DNA of 64,000 bases from Undibacterium sp. 5I1. GTDB taxonomy: Bacteria > Pseudomonadota > Gammaproteobacteria > Burkholderiales > Burkholderiaceae_D. This document shows, in pieces, positions 45,198 to 54,772 of the stretch (positions within the stretch are counted from its first letter, which is position 1; each line of letters opens with the position of its first letter). The notes under the pieces were generated by a model. That model saw nothing but the letters and a program-made list of their open reading frames with translations, was not told the origin of the DNA and searched no databases. Made by a program: the position numbers and the translations under genes. The stretch is from assembly GCF_034314085.1 (NCBI RefSeq), contig NZ_JAVIWI010000001.1:2914001-2978000 (forward strand). The letters are read 5' to 3'.

Positions 45198-45991
45198 GCC
45201 GCATGGGTCTTTATTCTCTGTACCAAGCGCCCCACTAAAACACCGGCAGCAATGCTGGCCAAAAGATGCTTCATTGTATGGCCGCTAATAACACTACCTA
45301 GCTGAAAGATGTCGTGATCGTATATTTCTGTCACCTTCGCAAGGATATATAAAAGCAAGGCGCCACCAAAAGCAATACGATCCGATTTAGGCGCCCGATA
45401 AATCGTTTGCCAAAGCGGAATTAATATCAGCGGCAATCCTTGCAAAAACAAATATGGACGCAAATCTCCAGCACCGTATGCGTCAGTGACGTACCACCAT
45501 GCGACGCTAAAAATAGCAAAGAGAACGAGTACATTTGCATCTGTTTTGCGATTTACGTTTGGCACATTCTCCGCTCTCACCGCAGAAAGCAATCCAGCGC
45601 AGGCGAATGCAATCGGTAAGCGATCCCATAGCAAGCGCGCATTATCGGGGGCAAGGTGGTAAAAGCCCGAGCCCAATGCCGTCAATAGCAAACCTGCTAA
45701 AAATAATCGATAACCAATCCAACCTGCTTCGATACTTGCGTGTTTTCGCATTGGCCACAAACGATACATGCCCCAAATGGCAACGACAGCGAAACCAAGG
45801 TTAGAAAAAACATCGGCTGCATGCGGCACACCAAGAAAATCCGATAGATCGGCAAACTCGTGATAATGCGCCAGCTGCTCGATTGGGCCATGTGCAATGA
45901 GTAAAACGCCACATAAAGTAGTGAATAAAAATGGCAAGCAAATAAAAATGCGCCTCAAAGTAAGCCCCCTGATTGATGAATGTTGATTCAT
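45176..45991 (-). CDS. CREST-superfamily ceramidase-like membrane hydrolase
   Basis: A 271 aa protein with seven predicted membrane helices. The pattern GSGFYHLAPDNARLLWDRLP (Ser, His and Asp) followed by GHTMKHLLASIAAGVL (two His) reproduces the conserved residues of alkaline ceramidase/CREST metal-dependent hydrolases. Substrate is unknown in bacteria. Its 3' end overlaps the 3' end of the convergent DUF1801 gene by 22 bases. Confidence 0.75.
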   Translation of the reverse strand: MNQHSSIRGLTLRRIFICLPFLFTTLCGVLLIAHGPIEQLAHYHEFADLSDFLGVPHAADVFSNLGFAVVAIWGMYRLWPMRKHASIEAGWIGYRLFLAGLLLTALGSGFYHLAPDNARLLWDRLPIAFACAGLLSAVRAENVPNVNRKTDANVLVLFAIFSVAWWYVTDAYGAGDLRPYLFLQGLPLILIPLWQTIYRAPKSDRIAFGGALLLYILAKVTEIYDHDIFQLGSVISGHTMKHLLASIAAGVLVGRLVQRIKTHAAQDDSLC

Positions 45992-46131
45992 CAGAAGCTT
46001 GCCCCTGTCTCGAATAAAATGATACCTTCTTTAAAATAGTTCTGATTTTTATTAAACTAAGCATCAAATATCAATACTCAATATAAGCTCAAACTAAGCT
46101 AAAACTAAATTCAAACGAAGGCAAAAACCCA

Positions 46132-46863
46132 ATGACAGAAGTAAAGCAATTGGTCGCGACGCTCAAAAAACAGTTACGACTGCAAGGTAAAACTTATAAA
46201 GATGTGGCGATCGCTTTTAACTTGTCGGAGCCTAGTATTAAGCGGCTTTTTACTTCAGGACGCTTCCCAGTTGATCGCCTGGTGCAGCTTAGTAATCTGC
46301 TCGGCTTTACCTTGGCAGAATTAGCGCAAGAGGCTAGCGCGACCGAGCCGCGACTAAGAACGCTCAGCGATGCGCAAGAAAAAGAATTGATCTCCGATCC
46401 CAAGTTGCTGTTAGTTGCTGTGTGTGCGCTCAACCACTGGAGCCTAAACGATATCGTAGGTAGATATCAATTGACTGAGACGGAGTGTCTGCAAAAGCTA
46501 TTACGACTAGATCGTTTACAACTCATCGCCTTATTGCCAGGTAATCGCATTCGTCTGAACGTCGCACGTGACTTTGACTGGCTTGCAAACGGACCTATTA
46601 AACGTTACTTCCAAGAGCAAGGTTTAACCGATTTTTTGAACAGTCCTTTTTTAGAAAGCGATGAAACTCTGAGTTTCTCAAGCGCCATGCTGACCGAAAA
46701 TGCCATCACAAAAATGCAAAGCGAACTGAGACAACTACGTTTGAAATTTGCAGAGTTGCATCAAGAAAGTTTATCTTCACCTTTGCCCAAACGTCGTGGC
46801 AATGGATTATTACTTGCGATGCGCGAATGGGAGCCGATGGCGTTTGTTGAGCTTCGCCGCTAA
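46132..46863 (+). CDS. XRE-type helix-turn-helix regulator
   Basis: A 243 aa protein. The N-terminal helix-turn-helix spans residues about 12-65 (LRLQGKTYKDVAIAFNLSEP, SIKRLFTSGRFPVDRLVQLS). The C-terminal region has no recognised sensor domain but is helical with leucine-rich stretches (ECLQKLLRLDRLQLIALLPG). The ATG lies about 140 bases from the divergent ceramidase-like gene, sharing an intergenic promoter region. Confidence 0.82.
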   Translation: MTEVKQLVATLKKQLRLQGKTYKDVAIAFNLSEPSIKRLFTSGRFPVDRLVQLSNLLGFTLAELAQEASATEPRLRTLSDAQEKELISDPKLLLVAVCALNHWSLNDIVGRYQLTETECLQKLLRLDRLQLIALLPGNRIRLNVARDFDWLANGPIKRYFQEQGLTDFLNSPFLESDETLSFSSAMLTENAITKMQSELRQLRLKFAELHQESLSSPLPKRRGNGLLLAMREWEPMAFVELRR

Positions 46864-46923
46864 CTTGCAGGTAACTTAAAACATGAGTGGAATTACGCGA
46901 TGGTTTGCACCCCTCACGCTGCA

Positions 46924-47424
46924 CTAAACACTAAGCACAGGCAAGGCAGTCGTATCTTTAATCTGCTGCAAAGCAAAGCTCGACTTTACATCCAATACCG
47001 CCGGATGTCGTAATAGCGTTTCCATCATAAAACGGGAAAAGTGATCCATATTCTCGACATGGACTCTGAGCAAATAATCCATCTCTCCCGTCATCGCATA
47101 GCAAGCGACGATTTCTGGCCACTGATCTACCGATGCGGCAAAATCATTACGCGGTGAGCGGGATGCGCCTTTACCCGGCGCGTCGTTATGCTTTTCTAGC
47201 CGGACATTGACATAGGCGAGCAAACCCAAGCCAATTTTGGCGGGCTCTAGCAGTGCGACATACTTGCGGATCACGCCGCTGTCCTCCAGCCGCTTGATGC
47301 GCCGCAGGCAAGGCGATGGTGACAAATTAACGCGCTCAGCCACCTCTTGATTAGTCAATCGTCCGTCGGCCTGCAAGATCGCCAGAATCTTACGGTCAAT
47401 TTTATCCAATGGAACTGTCGTCAT
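46924..47424 (-). CDS. Lrp/AsnC-family regulator
   Basis: A 166 aa protein from MTTVPLDKID. The N-terminal winged helix (DRKILAILQADGRLTNQEVA, SPSPCLRRIKRLEDSGVI) and the C-terminal RAM domain (VACYAMTGEMDYLLRVHVEN) are typical. It is divergent from hppD, which suggests that it controls tyrosine/phenylalanine degradation in response to an aromatic amino acid. Compared with most Lrp proteins it has an insertion (LEKHNDAPGKGASRSPRNDF) before the RAM sheet. Confidence 0.9.
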   Translation of the reverse strand: MTTVPLDKIDRKILAILQADGRLTNQEVAERVNLSPSPCLRRIKRLEDSGVIRKYVALLEPAKIGLGLLAYVNVRLEKHNDAPGKGASRSPRNDFAASVDQWPEIVACYAMTGEMDYLLRVHVENMDHFSRFMMETLLRHPAVLDVKSSFALQQIKDTTALPVLSV

Positions 47425-47701
47425 AGTCTGCCAATAATTAATCAATATCAGCAATATTATTGCTTAAAAAAGAAATTTATTGGGTAATTTTGCAATTTAA
47501 TGGCGTGATTGGCGGACTATACTGAGATCTTAATCTGTGTCAAAAAATCGCTCGATTGGATGACCTTGATTGCCGCCTTCCAGCGCCTGCGGTGTGTTTT
47601 AAAGAATTGATAGATTCAATTGAATCAACTGACGAATCAACTCACTCACTTTGCGCGGACAACTGTATTATTTTTTGACGACTTAAATTTAGGAGACAAG
47701 C

Positions 47702-48817
47702 ATGGAATTCCAGCCTTGGGACAACCCGATGGGTACTGACGGATTTGAATTTATCGAATACGCCGCAACCGAGCCAAAAGAAGTCGGCGAATTATTTGAA
47801 CGTATGGGCTTTACCGCCATCGCCAAACACCGCACCAAAGATGTCACGCTGTATCGCCAAGGCGGCGTCAACTTCATCATCAACGCCGAGCCAGATTCAT
47901 TTGCCCAGCGTTTTGCCCGCAAACATGGTCCATCTGTTTGTGCGTTTGCCTTCCGTGTTAAAGATGCCAACGCAGCGTATAAACGCGCATTGGAGCTCGG
48001 CGCATGGGGTTTCGACAATAAAACTGGCCCGATGGAACTGAACATTCCAGCTATCAAAGGCATCGGTGATTCTCTGATCTATTTTGTTGACCGCTGGCAT
48101 GGCAAAGATGGCGCGCAACCGGGCACTATCGGTAACATCAGCATTTACGACGCAGACTTTGTCGCCATCCCGGGCGCGGATCAACATCCGGTTGGCAATG
48201 GCCTGACCTACATCGATCATTTGACGCACAACGTCCACCGTGGCCGTATGAAAGAATGGGCTGATTATTACGAAAGCCTGTTCAATTTCCGTGAAGTCCG
48301 TTACTTCGATATCGCCGGTAAGCACACCGGTTTAAAATCCAAAGCAATGACCTCCCCTTGCGGCAAAATCCGTATTCCTATCAATGAATCATCGGATGAC
48401 AAATCCCAAATCGCGGAATACCTAGATCTGTACCACGGTGAAGGCGTACAACATATTGCGATGGGTACAGACAATGTGTACAAAACCGTCGCCGATATGA
48501 AAAACGATGGCGTCGTGTTCCAAGACACGATCGAAACCTATTACGATCTGATCGACCGTCGTTTGCCTAACCATGGTGAGAACCTGGAAGAATTGCGCAA
48601 GCTGCGTATCTTGGTCGATGGCCATAGCAGCGAGAATAAACGCGAACTGTTATTGCAGATTTTTACGACGACCGTGATCGGCCCAATCTTCTTTGAAATC
48701 ATCCAGCGTAAAGGTGATCAGGGTTTTGGTGAAGGTAATTTCCGCGCTCTGTTTGAATCAATTGAACTTGATCAGATACGCCGCGGCGTGCTCAAAGACG
48801 ACACAGCACCAGCGTAA
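47702..48817 (+). CDS. hppD: 4-Hydroxyphenylpyruvate dioxygenase
   Basis: Fe(II) enzyme forming homogentisate from 4-hydroxyphenylpyruvate. The 371 aa protein has two vicinal-oxygen-chelate domains. The iron ligands are His in IDHLTHNV, His in GVQHIAMG and Glu in FFEIIQRKG near residue 325. The C-terminal GEGNFRALFESIE is a family signature. AGGAGACAAGC gives a good ribosome binding site. It probably forms a pathway unit with phhA downstream, although a terminator separates them. Confidence 0.97.
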   Translation: MEFQPWDNPMGTDGFEFIEYAATEPKEVGELFERMGFTAIAKHRTKDVTLYRQGGVNFIINAEPDSFAQRFARKHGPSVCAFAFRVKDANAAYKRALELGAWGFDNKTGPMELNIPAIKGIGDSLIYFVDRWHGKDGAQPGTIGNISIYDADFVAIPGADQHPVGNGLTYIDHLTHNVHRGRMKEWADYYESLFNFREVRYFDIAGKHTGLKSKAMTSPCGKIRIPINESSDDKSQIAEYLDLYHGEGVQHIAMGTDNVYKTVADMKNDGVVFQDTIETYYDLIDRRLPNHGENLEELRKLRILVDGHSSENKRELLLQIFTTTVIGPIFFEIIQRKGDQGFGEGNFRALFESIELDQIRRGVLKDDTAPA

Positions 48818-48857
48818 GCGCCAAGCTACATCAAACCAGATTGCACGCTTGGTTTGC

Positions 48858-48899
48858 AAAGGCTAACAGGATAGTCAGCGATGTTCTGTTAGCCTTTTT
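48858..48899 (+). terminator. Terminator between hppD and phhA
   Basis: AAAGGCTAACAG and CTGTTAGCCTTTTT form a 12-bp stem around a 16-base loop with a run of five T. It may limit read-through into phhA, or phhA may have its own promoter. Confidence 0.8.
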
Positions 48900-48923
48900 G
48901 TCTATCAAAGAAGAGGAAAAATC

Positions 48924-49817
48924 ATGTTGACAGCAACTGCAACTGCGAGCGTTACTAGAGAAGAATTTTTGGCTACCGTGGCTGAAAAATCCTATGGCGC
49001 CGTGCTGCGTGGCGACTACAGTCTGGCCGATACGCGCTATGTTGTGCAGCAAGACTGGGATGCCTACACCGAAGCTGAGCATGATCTGTGGCGCAAACTG
49101 TATCAACGTCAGGCGGCTCTATTGCCCGGTCGTGCCTGCAATGAATTTATCGATGCCTTGAATAAAATGGATGCGGCCAATGGCATCCCCAACTTTGAAC
49201 AAACCTCAGAAGAATTATTTAAAGCGACCGGCTGGCGCATCGTTGCGGTACCCGGTCTGATACCTGAGTTGTCATTTTTTGAGCATCTGGCCAATCGCCG
49301 TTTTCCGGTCACAGTGTGGCTGCGTACACCGGAAGAATTTAACTACATTGTTGAGCCGGACGTATTCCATGATTACTTCGGCCATGTGCCTATGCTATTC
49401 AATCCGGTGTTTGCCGACTACATGCAGTTATATGGCAAAGGCGGTTTAAAGGCGATGGACTTAGGCGGGCTGGATTATCTAGCACGGCTGTATTGGTACA
49501 CGGTGGAATTTGGCCTGATCAACACAGCGGAAGGCGTGCGCATTTATGGCGCCGGGATTTTATCTTCGGGTGGCGAGGTGGAATTTTGCCTGAAACCGAA
49601 TACCAGTTCCCATCATATTCATCTGGACATACAACGCTGTCTGCGCACCTTGTACAAAATCGATTCGTATCAGGAAACCTATTTTGTCATTAACAGTTTC
49701 CAAGAATTGTTTGAGGGTACGGCACCCGATTTTGCACCTTACTACGACAAGCTCAAGCAACTTGACGCTTTGCCAGCAAACACCTTACTTGAAGGTGAGA
49801 TCGAACTCGTCAGTTAA
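48924..49817 (+). CDS. phhA: Phenylalanine 4-monooxygenase
   Basis: Pterin-dependent iron enzyme converting phenylalanine to tyrosine. The 297 aa protein shows the iron-binding PDVFHDYFGHVPML (two His) and the Glu in WYTVEFGL. The length matches single-domain bacterial PhhA. It feeds tyrosine toward 4-hydroxyphenylpyruvate and HppD. The partner phhB (pterin dehydratase) is not in the window. Confidence 0.96.
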   Translation: MLTATATASVTREEFLATVAEKSYGAVLRGDYSLADTRYVVQQDWDAYTEAEHDLWRKLYQRQAALLPGRACNEFIDALNKMDAANGIPNFEQTSEELFKATGWRIVAVPGLIPELSFFEHLANRRFPVTVWLRTPEEFNYIVEPDVFHDYFGHVPMLFNPVFADYMQLYGKGGLKAMDLGGLDYLARLYWYTVEFGLINTAEGVRIYGAGILSSGGEVEFCLKPNTSSHHIHLDIQRCLRTLYKIDSYQETYFVINSFQELFEGTAPDFAPYYDKLKQLDALPANTLLEGEIELVS

Positions 49818-49908
49818 ACTCAGATTGACAATCAGGTGCTCCAACTTCGGGCGTATATTCTTTGAATAGTACGCTCTTTTTTTGTCTGTCGATTTACCAC
49901 AAATAAAT

Positions 49909-49988
49909 ATACTCCCCTATGAAATTTATAAAATAGACTTATTGCCCAACGATTACTTGGACAATTTAAATATACCTATAGGGAGTAT
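49909..49988. repeat. 80-bp palindromic element, family A copy 1
   Basis: Ends ATACTCCC and GGGAGTAT, with an inner dyad TTGCCCAA-type and TTGGACAA. It lies between the convergent phhA and LysR genes. Related copies are at 54673 and 60721. Confidence 0.75.
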
Positions 49989-50006
49989 TTAATAAGCAAA
50001 GAGTAA

Positions 50007-50906
50007 TTATTCTGCTTTCGCTTCAGCATAAGTCGCTAAATAAGCCAGAAACGCAGAGGCAATCGGTGATAAACGCTTGCCATGCAAAGTCACGATATAC
50101 CAGTTGGCATGGATAGGAAAACCTTCTACCTTAAGCACACGCAGAGCGTCATCAATCAACGCCTCGCCTAAAGCGTTACGCGATACGACAGAGATGCCCA
50201 TGCCACCGGCGACCGCCTGTTTGATCGCCTCGTTGCTACCCAGCTCCAGACGAACTTGCGGCTGAAAATGTTGCGCGGCAAAAAATCGATCACAGGCTAA
50301 CCGTGTTCCCGAACCTTGCTCACGCAAAATAAATCGTTCTGTCGCCAATTCAGCAAGCTGGATATGGTTCTGTTGTACCAGACGATGCGTCGCTGGTGCG
50401 ATCACTTCTAACAGATTAGGCAGAAACACTTGCTGATCAATATCAATGTCGGTCGGCGGCATAGACATGATGTAGAGGTCATCACGGTTATCGCGCAATC
50501 GCTGCACGACGCCGTCACGGTTTAACACCTCTAAAGCGATGTCAATTTCTGGATATTGCTCACAAAACGCACCTAGCAGACGGGGAATAAAATATTTTGC
50601 CGTACTGACCACAGCAACCCGCAAGCGGCCTCGCGTCAGCCCCTTCATCGCATCAATCCGCTGCTCATATGAGGACAGCTCATCCACCATCATGCGCGCG
50701 GATTTCGCCAATTCTTCCCCCGCCGGGGTCAGCGACAATCGCTTGCCGATGACTTCATACAGCGGCAGACCAACCGCGTCGGTTAATTCCCGCAGCTGCA
50801 TAGAAACCGTTGGCTGCGTCACATGAAAAGCTCTGGCAGTCGCGGTAATGCTCTTCAATTCAGCGAGAGATAAAAATAAGTTGAGTTGCCGGAATGTGAC
50901 GTTCAT
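50007..50906 (-). CDS. LysR-family regulator, CbbR-like
   Basis: A 299 aa LysR regulator. The N-terminal winged helix-turn-helix is TFRQLNLFLSLAELKSITAT, continuing ARAFHVTQPTVSMQLRELTD. The effector-binding domain includes VVSTAKYFIPRLLGAFCEQY, typical of the CbbR/CysB-like subgroup. It is divergent from the SbtA-type transporter gene with about 95 bases between them and is therefore its probable regulator, responding to inorganic carbon or a related metabolite. Confidence 0.9.
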   Translation of the reverse strand: MNVTFRQLNLFLSLAELKSITATARAFHVTQPTVSMQLRELTDAVGLPLYEVIGKRLSLTPAGEELAKSARMMVDELSSYEQRIDAMKGLTRGRLRVAVVSTAKYFIPRLLGAFCEQYPEIDIALEVLNRDGVVQRLRDNRDDLYIMSMPPTDIDIDQQVFLPNLLEVIAPATHRLVQQNHIQLAELATERFILREQGSGTRLACDRFFAAQHFQPQVRLELGSNEAIKQAVAGGMGISVVSRNALGEALIDDALRVLKVEGFPIHANWYIVTLHGKRLSPIASAFLAYLATYAEAKAE

Positions 50907-51000
50907 CTAGTTTTGATTATGGTTAATGCTAAATAAATTGATTTTACCTGATGAATTATTCCACATAAGATGCGCCCAGTCCAACTACTCACATACTCTT

Positions 51001-51969
51001 ATGCAAAGCATCTTAGACCCCGCGATCTTATTTTTTGCCTTTGGTATTTTTGCCGGCATGATCAAATCCAATTTAGATATCCCGCCTCAGCTCTCACGCT
51101 TTTTATCGCTCTATCTGTTAATGGCATTAGGTTTAAAAGGCGGATTTGCGTTAGCGCATTCGGGACTGACGCCCCAAATTGTCAGCAGCCTTGGATGCGC
51201 AATCTTGCTGGCGGTGCTGGTACCAGCGCTTGGCTATCAATTGCTAAAACGCTTTATCAATCACTATGACGCTGCCGCGATCGCGGCCACTTATGGATCG
51301 GTGAGTGCAGTGACATTTATCACCGCCGTGCAGTATCTGGAAAACCATCATCTGGCCTATGGCGGTCATATGGCAGCGGCGATGGCGCTGATGGAGTCCC
51401 CCGCAATTATCATGGCAGTGATCTTTGCTAATACCTTGCGAAAAAAATCGGCTAGCGGTTCGCCCCATCCAACCTCGCTCAGCAAGGTGCTGCACGAATC
51501 GTTGACCGACGGCGCGCAGTTACTATTGCTCGGTTCGATGGTGGTGGGAATTATTTCAGGCGAGAGCGGCAAGGCTGCCATGCGACCTTTTTCGGGCGAT
51601 TTATTTAAAGGCATGCTCGCCTTTTTCTTGCTCGATATGGGTTTGATGGCAGCGCGTAAATTACCTGAAATCAAAGGCCAATCGCCATGGATTATCGCCT
51701 ATGCCATCGTCACGCCGCTATGTCATGCGGCATTAGCTTTGGGTCTGGCATGCTTGCTGAAACTACCCGCAGGCGACGCCAGTTTGTTGATGGTATTGGC
51801 TGCCAGCGCATCGTATATCGCGGTACCTGCGGTATTACGCTACACCATCCCCGAAGCCAATCCCTCGCTGTATTTGGGTATGTCGCTGGGCATCACTTTT
51901 CCACTGAATATTTTTTTGGGAATCCCTTTGTATATCGCCATTGCGCATCAGGTCATTGGCGTCGGGTGA
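51001..51969 (+). CDS. sbtA: SbtA-type sodium-dependent bicarbonate transporter
   Basis: A 322 aa protein with about ten membrane helices. FFAFGIFAGMIKSNLDIPPQ, the internal repeat DAAAIAATYGSVSAVTFITA and LAASASYIAVPAVLRYTIPE are SbtA (DUF897) hallmarks, the last with the ion-binding ASASYI. The ATG at 51001 is chosen; the frame to 50926 adds 25 polar residues from the shared promoter region. It imports bicarbonate for carboxylases. The gene is controlled, by location, by the divergent LysR regulator. Confidence 0.88.
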   Translation: MQSILDPAILFFAFGIFAGMIKSNLDIPPQLSRFLSLYLLMALGLKGGFALAHSGLTPQIVSSLGCAILLAVLVPALGYQLLKRFINHYDAAAIAATYGSVSAVTFITAVQYLENHHLAYGGHMAAAMALMESPAIIMAVIFANTLRKKSASGSPHPTSLSKVLHESLTDGAQLLLLGSMVVGIISGESGKAAMRPFSGDLFKGMLAFFLLDMGLMAARKLPEIKGQSPWIIAYAIVTPLCHAALALGLACLLKLPAGDASLLMVLAASASYIAVPAVLRYTIPEANPSLYLGMSLGITFPLNIFLGIPLYIAIAHQVIGVG

Positions 51970-52025
51970 CTTGACTGGCGGACAGGAAATCCGGCGTAAT
52001 ATCCATCTGCATCAGATGGCATGAA

Positions 52026-52156
52026 TTAAACCCGGATATCCCATTCGACCGTTATCACTTCGTAGAAAAGCAGATGGCGTGCGGCCTTAAGAGGAATAAC
52101 GCCACAGCAGTATGAGTAGATAACTTGTCGCTGTTCCAATGGAAAACTGGGCTTAA
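52026..52156. repeat. MITE-like element, family C short copy
   Basis: Ends TTAAACCCGGATATCCCATT and, read inward from the right, TTAAGCCCAGTTTTCCATTG. About 131 bp between the convergent sbtA and acetyltransferase genes. Interior segments (ACTTCG, GGCGTGCGGCCTTAAGAGG, TTGTCGCTGTTC) match the longer copy at 55920. Confidence 0.65.
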
Positions 52157-52187
52157 GGCATCGTCATTTAAGGCGTCGTGAATATCA

Positions 52188-52715
52188 TCACTGACGCTGC
52201 AAAACCCATAAATCTACTAGTTCATTTTCTGTATCCAACTGAGGTCCCACGCACTTGAAATGGAGTTTTTGTACAACGCGAGCAGAGGCAAGATTATCGG
52301 GAAGGATTTCAGCGACGACTTGCGCTGCCCCCATACTAAATGCATCGTCGACCAACTGTCGGATCGCGGTTGTTGCCGCACCTTGGCCACGGTAATTGGT
52401 AGAAATGCTATAGCCGATTTCTACCGACCCTTGTTTGAGTTCGCTCTTAAATCCACAGCTTCCGATAATCATATTGTCCGGTTCTTTGACAATATAAAAA
52501 ACCCGGCACCATTGTTCCGATTGTCCCTCACTAATTTGCGTTAAGGCCCGCGCGGCAACAAATGCCGGAGGTAGTGCGTCCTCTGCAAATGCATACTGCA
52601 AATCGCCAGGGTTGTGTGACTGAGCTAACTCGGTCAATTCTGGCAATGTGATAGGAACAATGAAGACGGACACCGGAGCATGCTCCTTGTTGTAATGCGT
52701 TTGGAAACGATACAT
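52188..52715 (-). CDS. GNAT-family N-acetyltransferase
   Basis: A 175 aa RimJ/RimL-type acetyltransferase. IIGSCGFKSELKQGSVEIGY and SISTNYRGQGAATTAIRQLV contain the acetyl-CoA-binding loop RGQGAA, and NLASARVVQKLHFKCVGPQL is the C-terminal motif of the subfamily. Substrate unknown. Confidence 0.87.
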   Translation of the reverse strand: MYRFQTHYNKEHAPVSVFIVPITLPELTELAQSHNPGDLQYAFAEDALPPAFVAARALTQISEGQSEQWCRVFYIVKEPDNMIIGSCGFKSELKQGSVEIGYSISTNYRGQGAATTAIRQLVDDAFSMGAAQVVAEILPDNLASARVVQKLHFKCVGPQLDTENELVDLWVLQRQ

Positions 52716-52799
52716 GCCATGCGTAAATTATGCACGACGTGCGTGATGTGCGCGATGTACATATGCGAGGAACAACACATTTAGCGTGCCGCAAAAAAA

Positions 52800-53270
52800 T
52801 TATGGCATCTGCTTATCTTGGTCGTGCGTGAACTGCTGAACAACGCTCTGTCCCGGTAAATCCAAGATCGCTAATTGTCGTCTGGATAAAATCGATTCTA
52901 ATTTTTTTTGCAAACTCATTAGCTTAAATGGCCGGACGATATAGCCATCAGCACCTGCTTGCGCCGCAGCCATAATATTTTCTTTATTTGCTTGCGCTGT
53001 GTACATCAAGATAGGGAGCTGACTGGTCTCTGGATTTTGCCTGATCGAGCGTATCAGGTCTAATCCGTTCATCAATGGCATGGCGCAATCGGTAACCACA
53101 AAACCGATGGGAGAACCTAACAGTTTTGCCGACTTAAAGGCACGTAATGCCATTTCACCATTCTGGGCTTCAGAGATGCGGGTATAACCGATTTCTTTTA
53201 ACAGGGCGATCAAAATCAGACGCATATTCAGATCGTCGTTGACCACCAAAAAATGAAGCTCAGTATTCAT
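52800..53270 (-). CDS. CheY-like response regulator
   Basis: A 156 aa single receiver domain. The acidic pocket is VVNDDLNM, the phospho-Asp lies in VVTDCAMPLMNG, and Thr in ILMYTAQA is conserved. The usual Lys-Pro after the fifth strand reads IVRPFK, so the catalytic Lys is replaced by Arg. This could alter phosphorylation or signalling. A 30-residue C-terminal tail is unassigned. The start MNTELHF at 53270 is chosen; the frame to 53294 adds eight residues. Confidence 0.85.
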   Translation of the reverse strand: MNTELHFLVVNDDLNMRLILIALLKEIGYTRISEAQNGEMALRAFKSAKLLGSPIGFVVTDCAMPLMNGLDLIRSIRQNPETSQLPILMYTAQANKENIMAAAQAGADGYIVRPFKLMSLQKKLESILSRRQLAILDLPGQSVVQQFTHDQDKQMP

Positions 53271-53369
53271 AAAGTCTTTTTTATAGCAGTACACGTTTAC
53301 CCATCAGTCACATCGGTACGAGATAACTATTCCATCTTGCGTTTGAAAACATCAACGCATTTTCAATAC

Positions 53370-53472
53370 TAGGGCTTACGCAAAATTGTCCGAACAAGGC
53401 GCGGCTACGACGTTAGTACTTTGTTACAGCCAAGAGCTACAAGGCAGCTGGGGCGGTCTTGCGTAAGTGCTA
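53370..53472. repeat. MITE-like element with TAG-CTTACGCAA ends
   Basis: TAGGGCTTACGCAA at the left and, read inward, TAGCACTTACGCAA at the right, about 103 bp. A similar end TAGGACTGACGCAAAA occurs at 56199. It lies in an intergenic region. Confidence 0.55.
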
Positions 53473-53633
53473 AATATACGACGGAACTACTTATTTCTTT
53501 GTACGTTACCCAACGCAAATTGAATAGGAAGGATATAACCAATCTACAAGCCAACAAATGATGCTAAAGCAAGGTACGACCTTATGTGAGACAACACACA
53601 AACTACGGCCTAGAGACGGCGTATGATCATTTT

Positions 53634-54647
53634 ATGGTTACCTCACTGACCCCTTTATCGACAATTACACCTCTGGTGTTACCGACCATTGTGCAAAATC
53701 CGTCGGCTTCAAACACGCCCATCGTGACTGCCACTCCAGCCGTCGGATTGGTGCCTGACGCACTGCCGGTGGATAGCGCAATACCCTTGAGCCCGACCAT
53801 TATTCAAGCTTTGCCATCATCGGACGGAATTGATGCAGTCGGTACAGCCAGTATTGTCGATTTATCAGCAGCGGCGCAAAGTCTTGCAGGGACCAGTGAC
53901 ACTGCGGCGGCAACGCTGGCTAGCATTGCTAGCAGCGACCCTTTACTGGTTGAGCAACAAATTACTGAGCAGTTGCTCGCCGCAGCATCGGCTTTGCGTA
54001 ACCAGCAATCGAGTACTGCTTTATATTCAGCACAAACTGTGGAGCAAGAAGCGGCAAGTAATGCTGCCCTGCAAAGCACACTCGCAGACGTAGCACTGGC
54101 GAGCGCAATTGAAGAATCCACCAGCGCTGGCGCAACTTCAGATACATCAACAAAAGCAAATAGCGCCGCGCCCCAAACAAGCACGACGCAAGCATCGATA
54201 ACAAGTGCTCCAGCCACCCCGGCAGACGTCAGCACCCCAGTCGTGACGGACACGACGCTGACACCGGCTACGGTTACCACCTTGACGACAGGCTTGACCG
54301 ATCAAGCAGAAACTCCGGCAGAACTAGTAAATGCGGCAAACACAGCAAACACAGTAACCACATCCACTAATACCGCCGACGCCGAACTACAACTACTAAT
54401 CAATTCGCTGACAGTTCCCTCCAGCGATCCGGTAGTTGCTGCGGCGATTGCAGCGCATTATCTGGCCAACGGTATTGGTACCAAGAAAATCGACGTCGAT
54501 GAAGATGCACCGCCCGAGAGCGACAACGAAGTGGAAGCGATCACGCCAATCGCACCCACGCCGCTGGATCTGCATGGTGGTACCAGAGATGATGCTGCCA
54601 ACGGCGTCACTTGGCATTGGAAACCTGTCAACCCGATTCAGCGGTAA
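53634..54647 (+). CDS. Ala/Thr/Ser-rich low-complexity protein
   Basis: A 337 aa protein from MVTSLTPLST, dominated by Ala, Thr, Ser and Val with many SS, TT and AA runs (AASALRNQQSSTALYSAQTV, TSTTQASITSAPATPADVST). There is no signal peptide or known domain. The C-terminal 40 residues are more complex (DEDAPPESDNEVEAITPIAP, HGGTRDDAANGVTWHW). Proteins of this kind occur as secreted, flagellar hook-length-like or surface-linker proteins, but I cannot assign one. A longer frame to 53586 exists. Confidence 0.6.
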   Translation: MVTSLTPLSTITPLVLPTIVQNPSASNTPIVTATPAVGLVPDALPVDSAIPLSPTIIQALPSSDGIDAVGTASIVDLSAAAQSLAGTSDTAAATLASIASSDPLLVEQQITEQLLAAASALRNQQSSTALYSAQTVEQEAASNAALQSTLADVALASAIEESTSAGATSDTSTKANSAAPQTSTTQASITSAPATPADVSTPVVTDTTLTPATVTTLTTGLTDQAETPAELVNAANTANTVTTSTNTADAELQLLINSLTVPSSDPVVAAAIAAHYLANGIGTKKIDVDEDAPPESDNEVEAITPIAPTPLDLHGGTRDDAANGVTWHWKPVNPIQR

Positions 54648-54672
54648 CTCAATTAACCAAAAAACAAAAAAT

Positions 54673-54752
54673 ATACTCCCCTCTAGTAATATTAAGATGT
54701 CCATATAATTACTGGGCATCAAGCCATATTTATTAAAAATAATTGGGAGTAT
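54673..54752. repeat. 80-bp palindromic element, family A copy 2 (inverted)
   Basis: Read on the minus strand it aligns along its length with the copy at 60721 (ATGCCCAGTAATTATATGGA against TTGTCCAATAATTCTATGGA). Ends ATACTCCC and GGGAGTAT. It lies between convergent genes. Confidence 0.75.
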
Positions 54753-54772
54753 ATTATCTTATGTCTAAAAAT

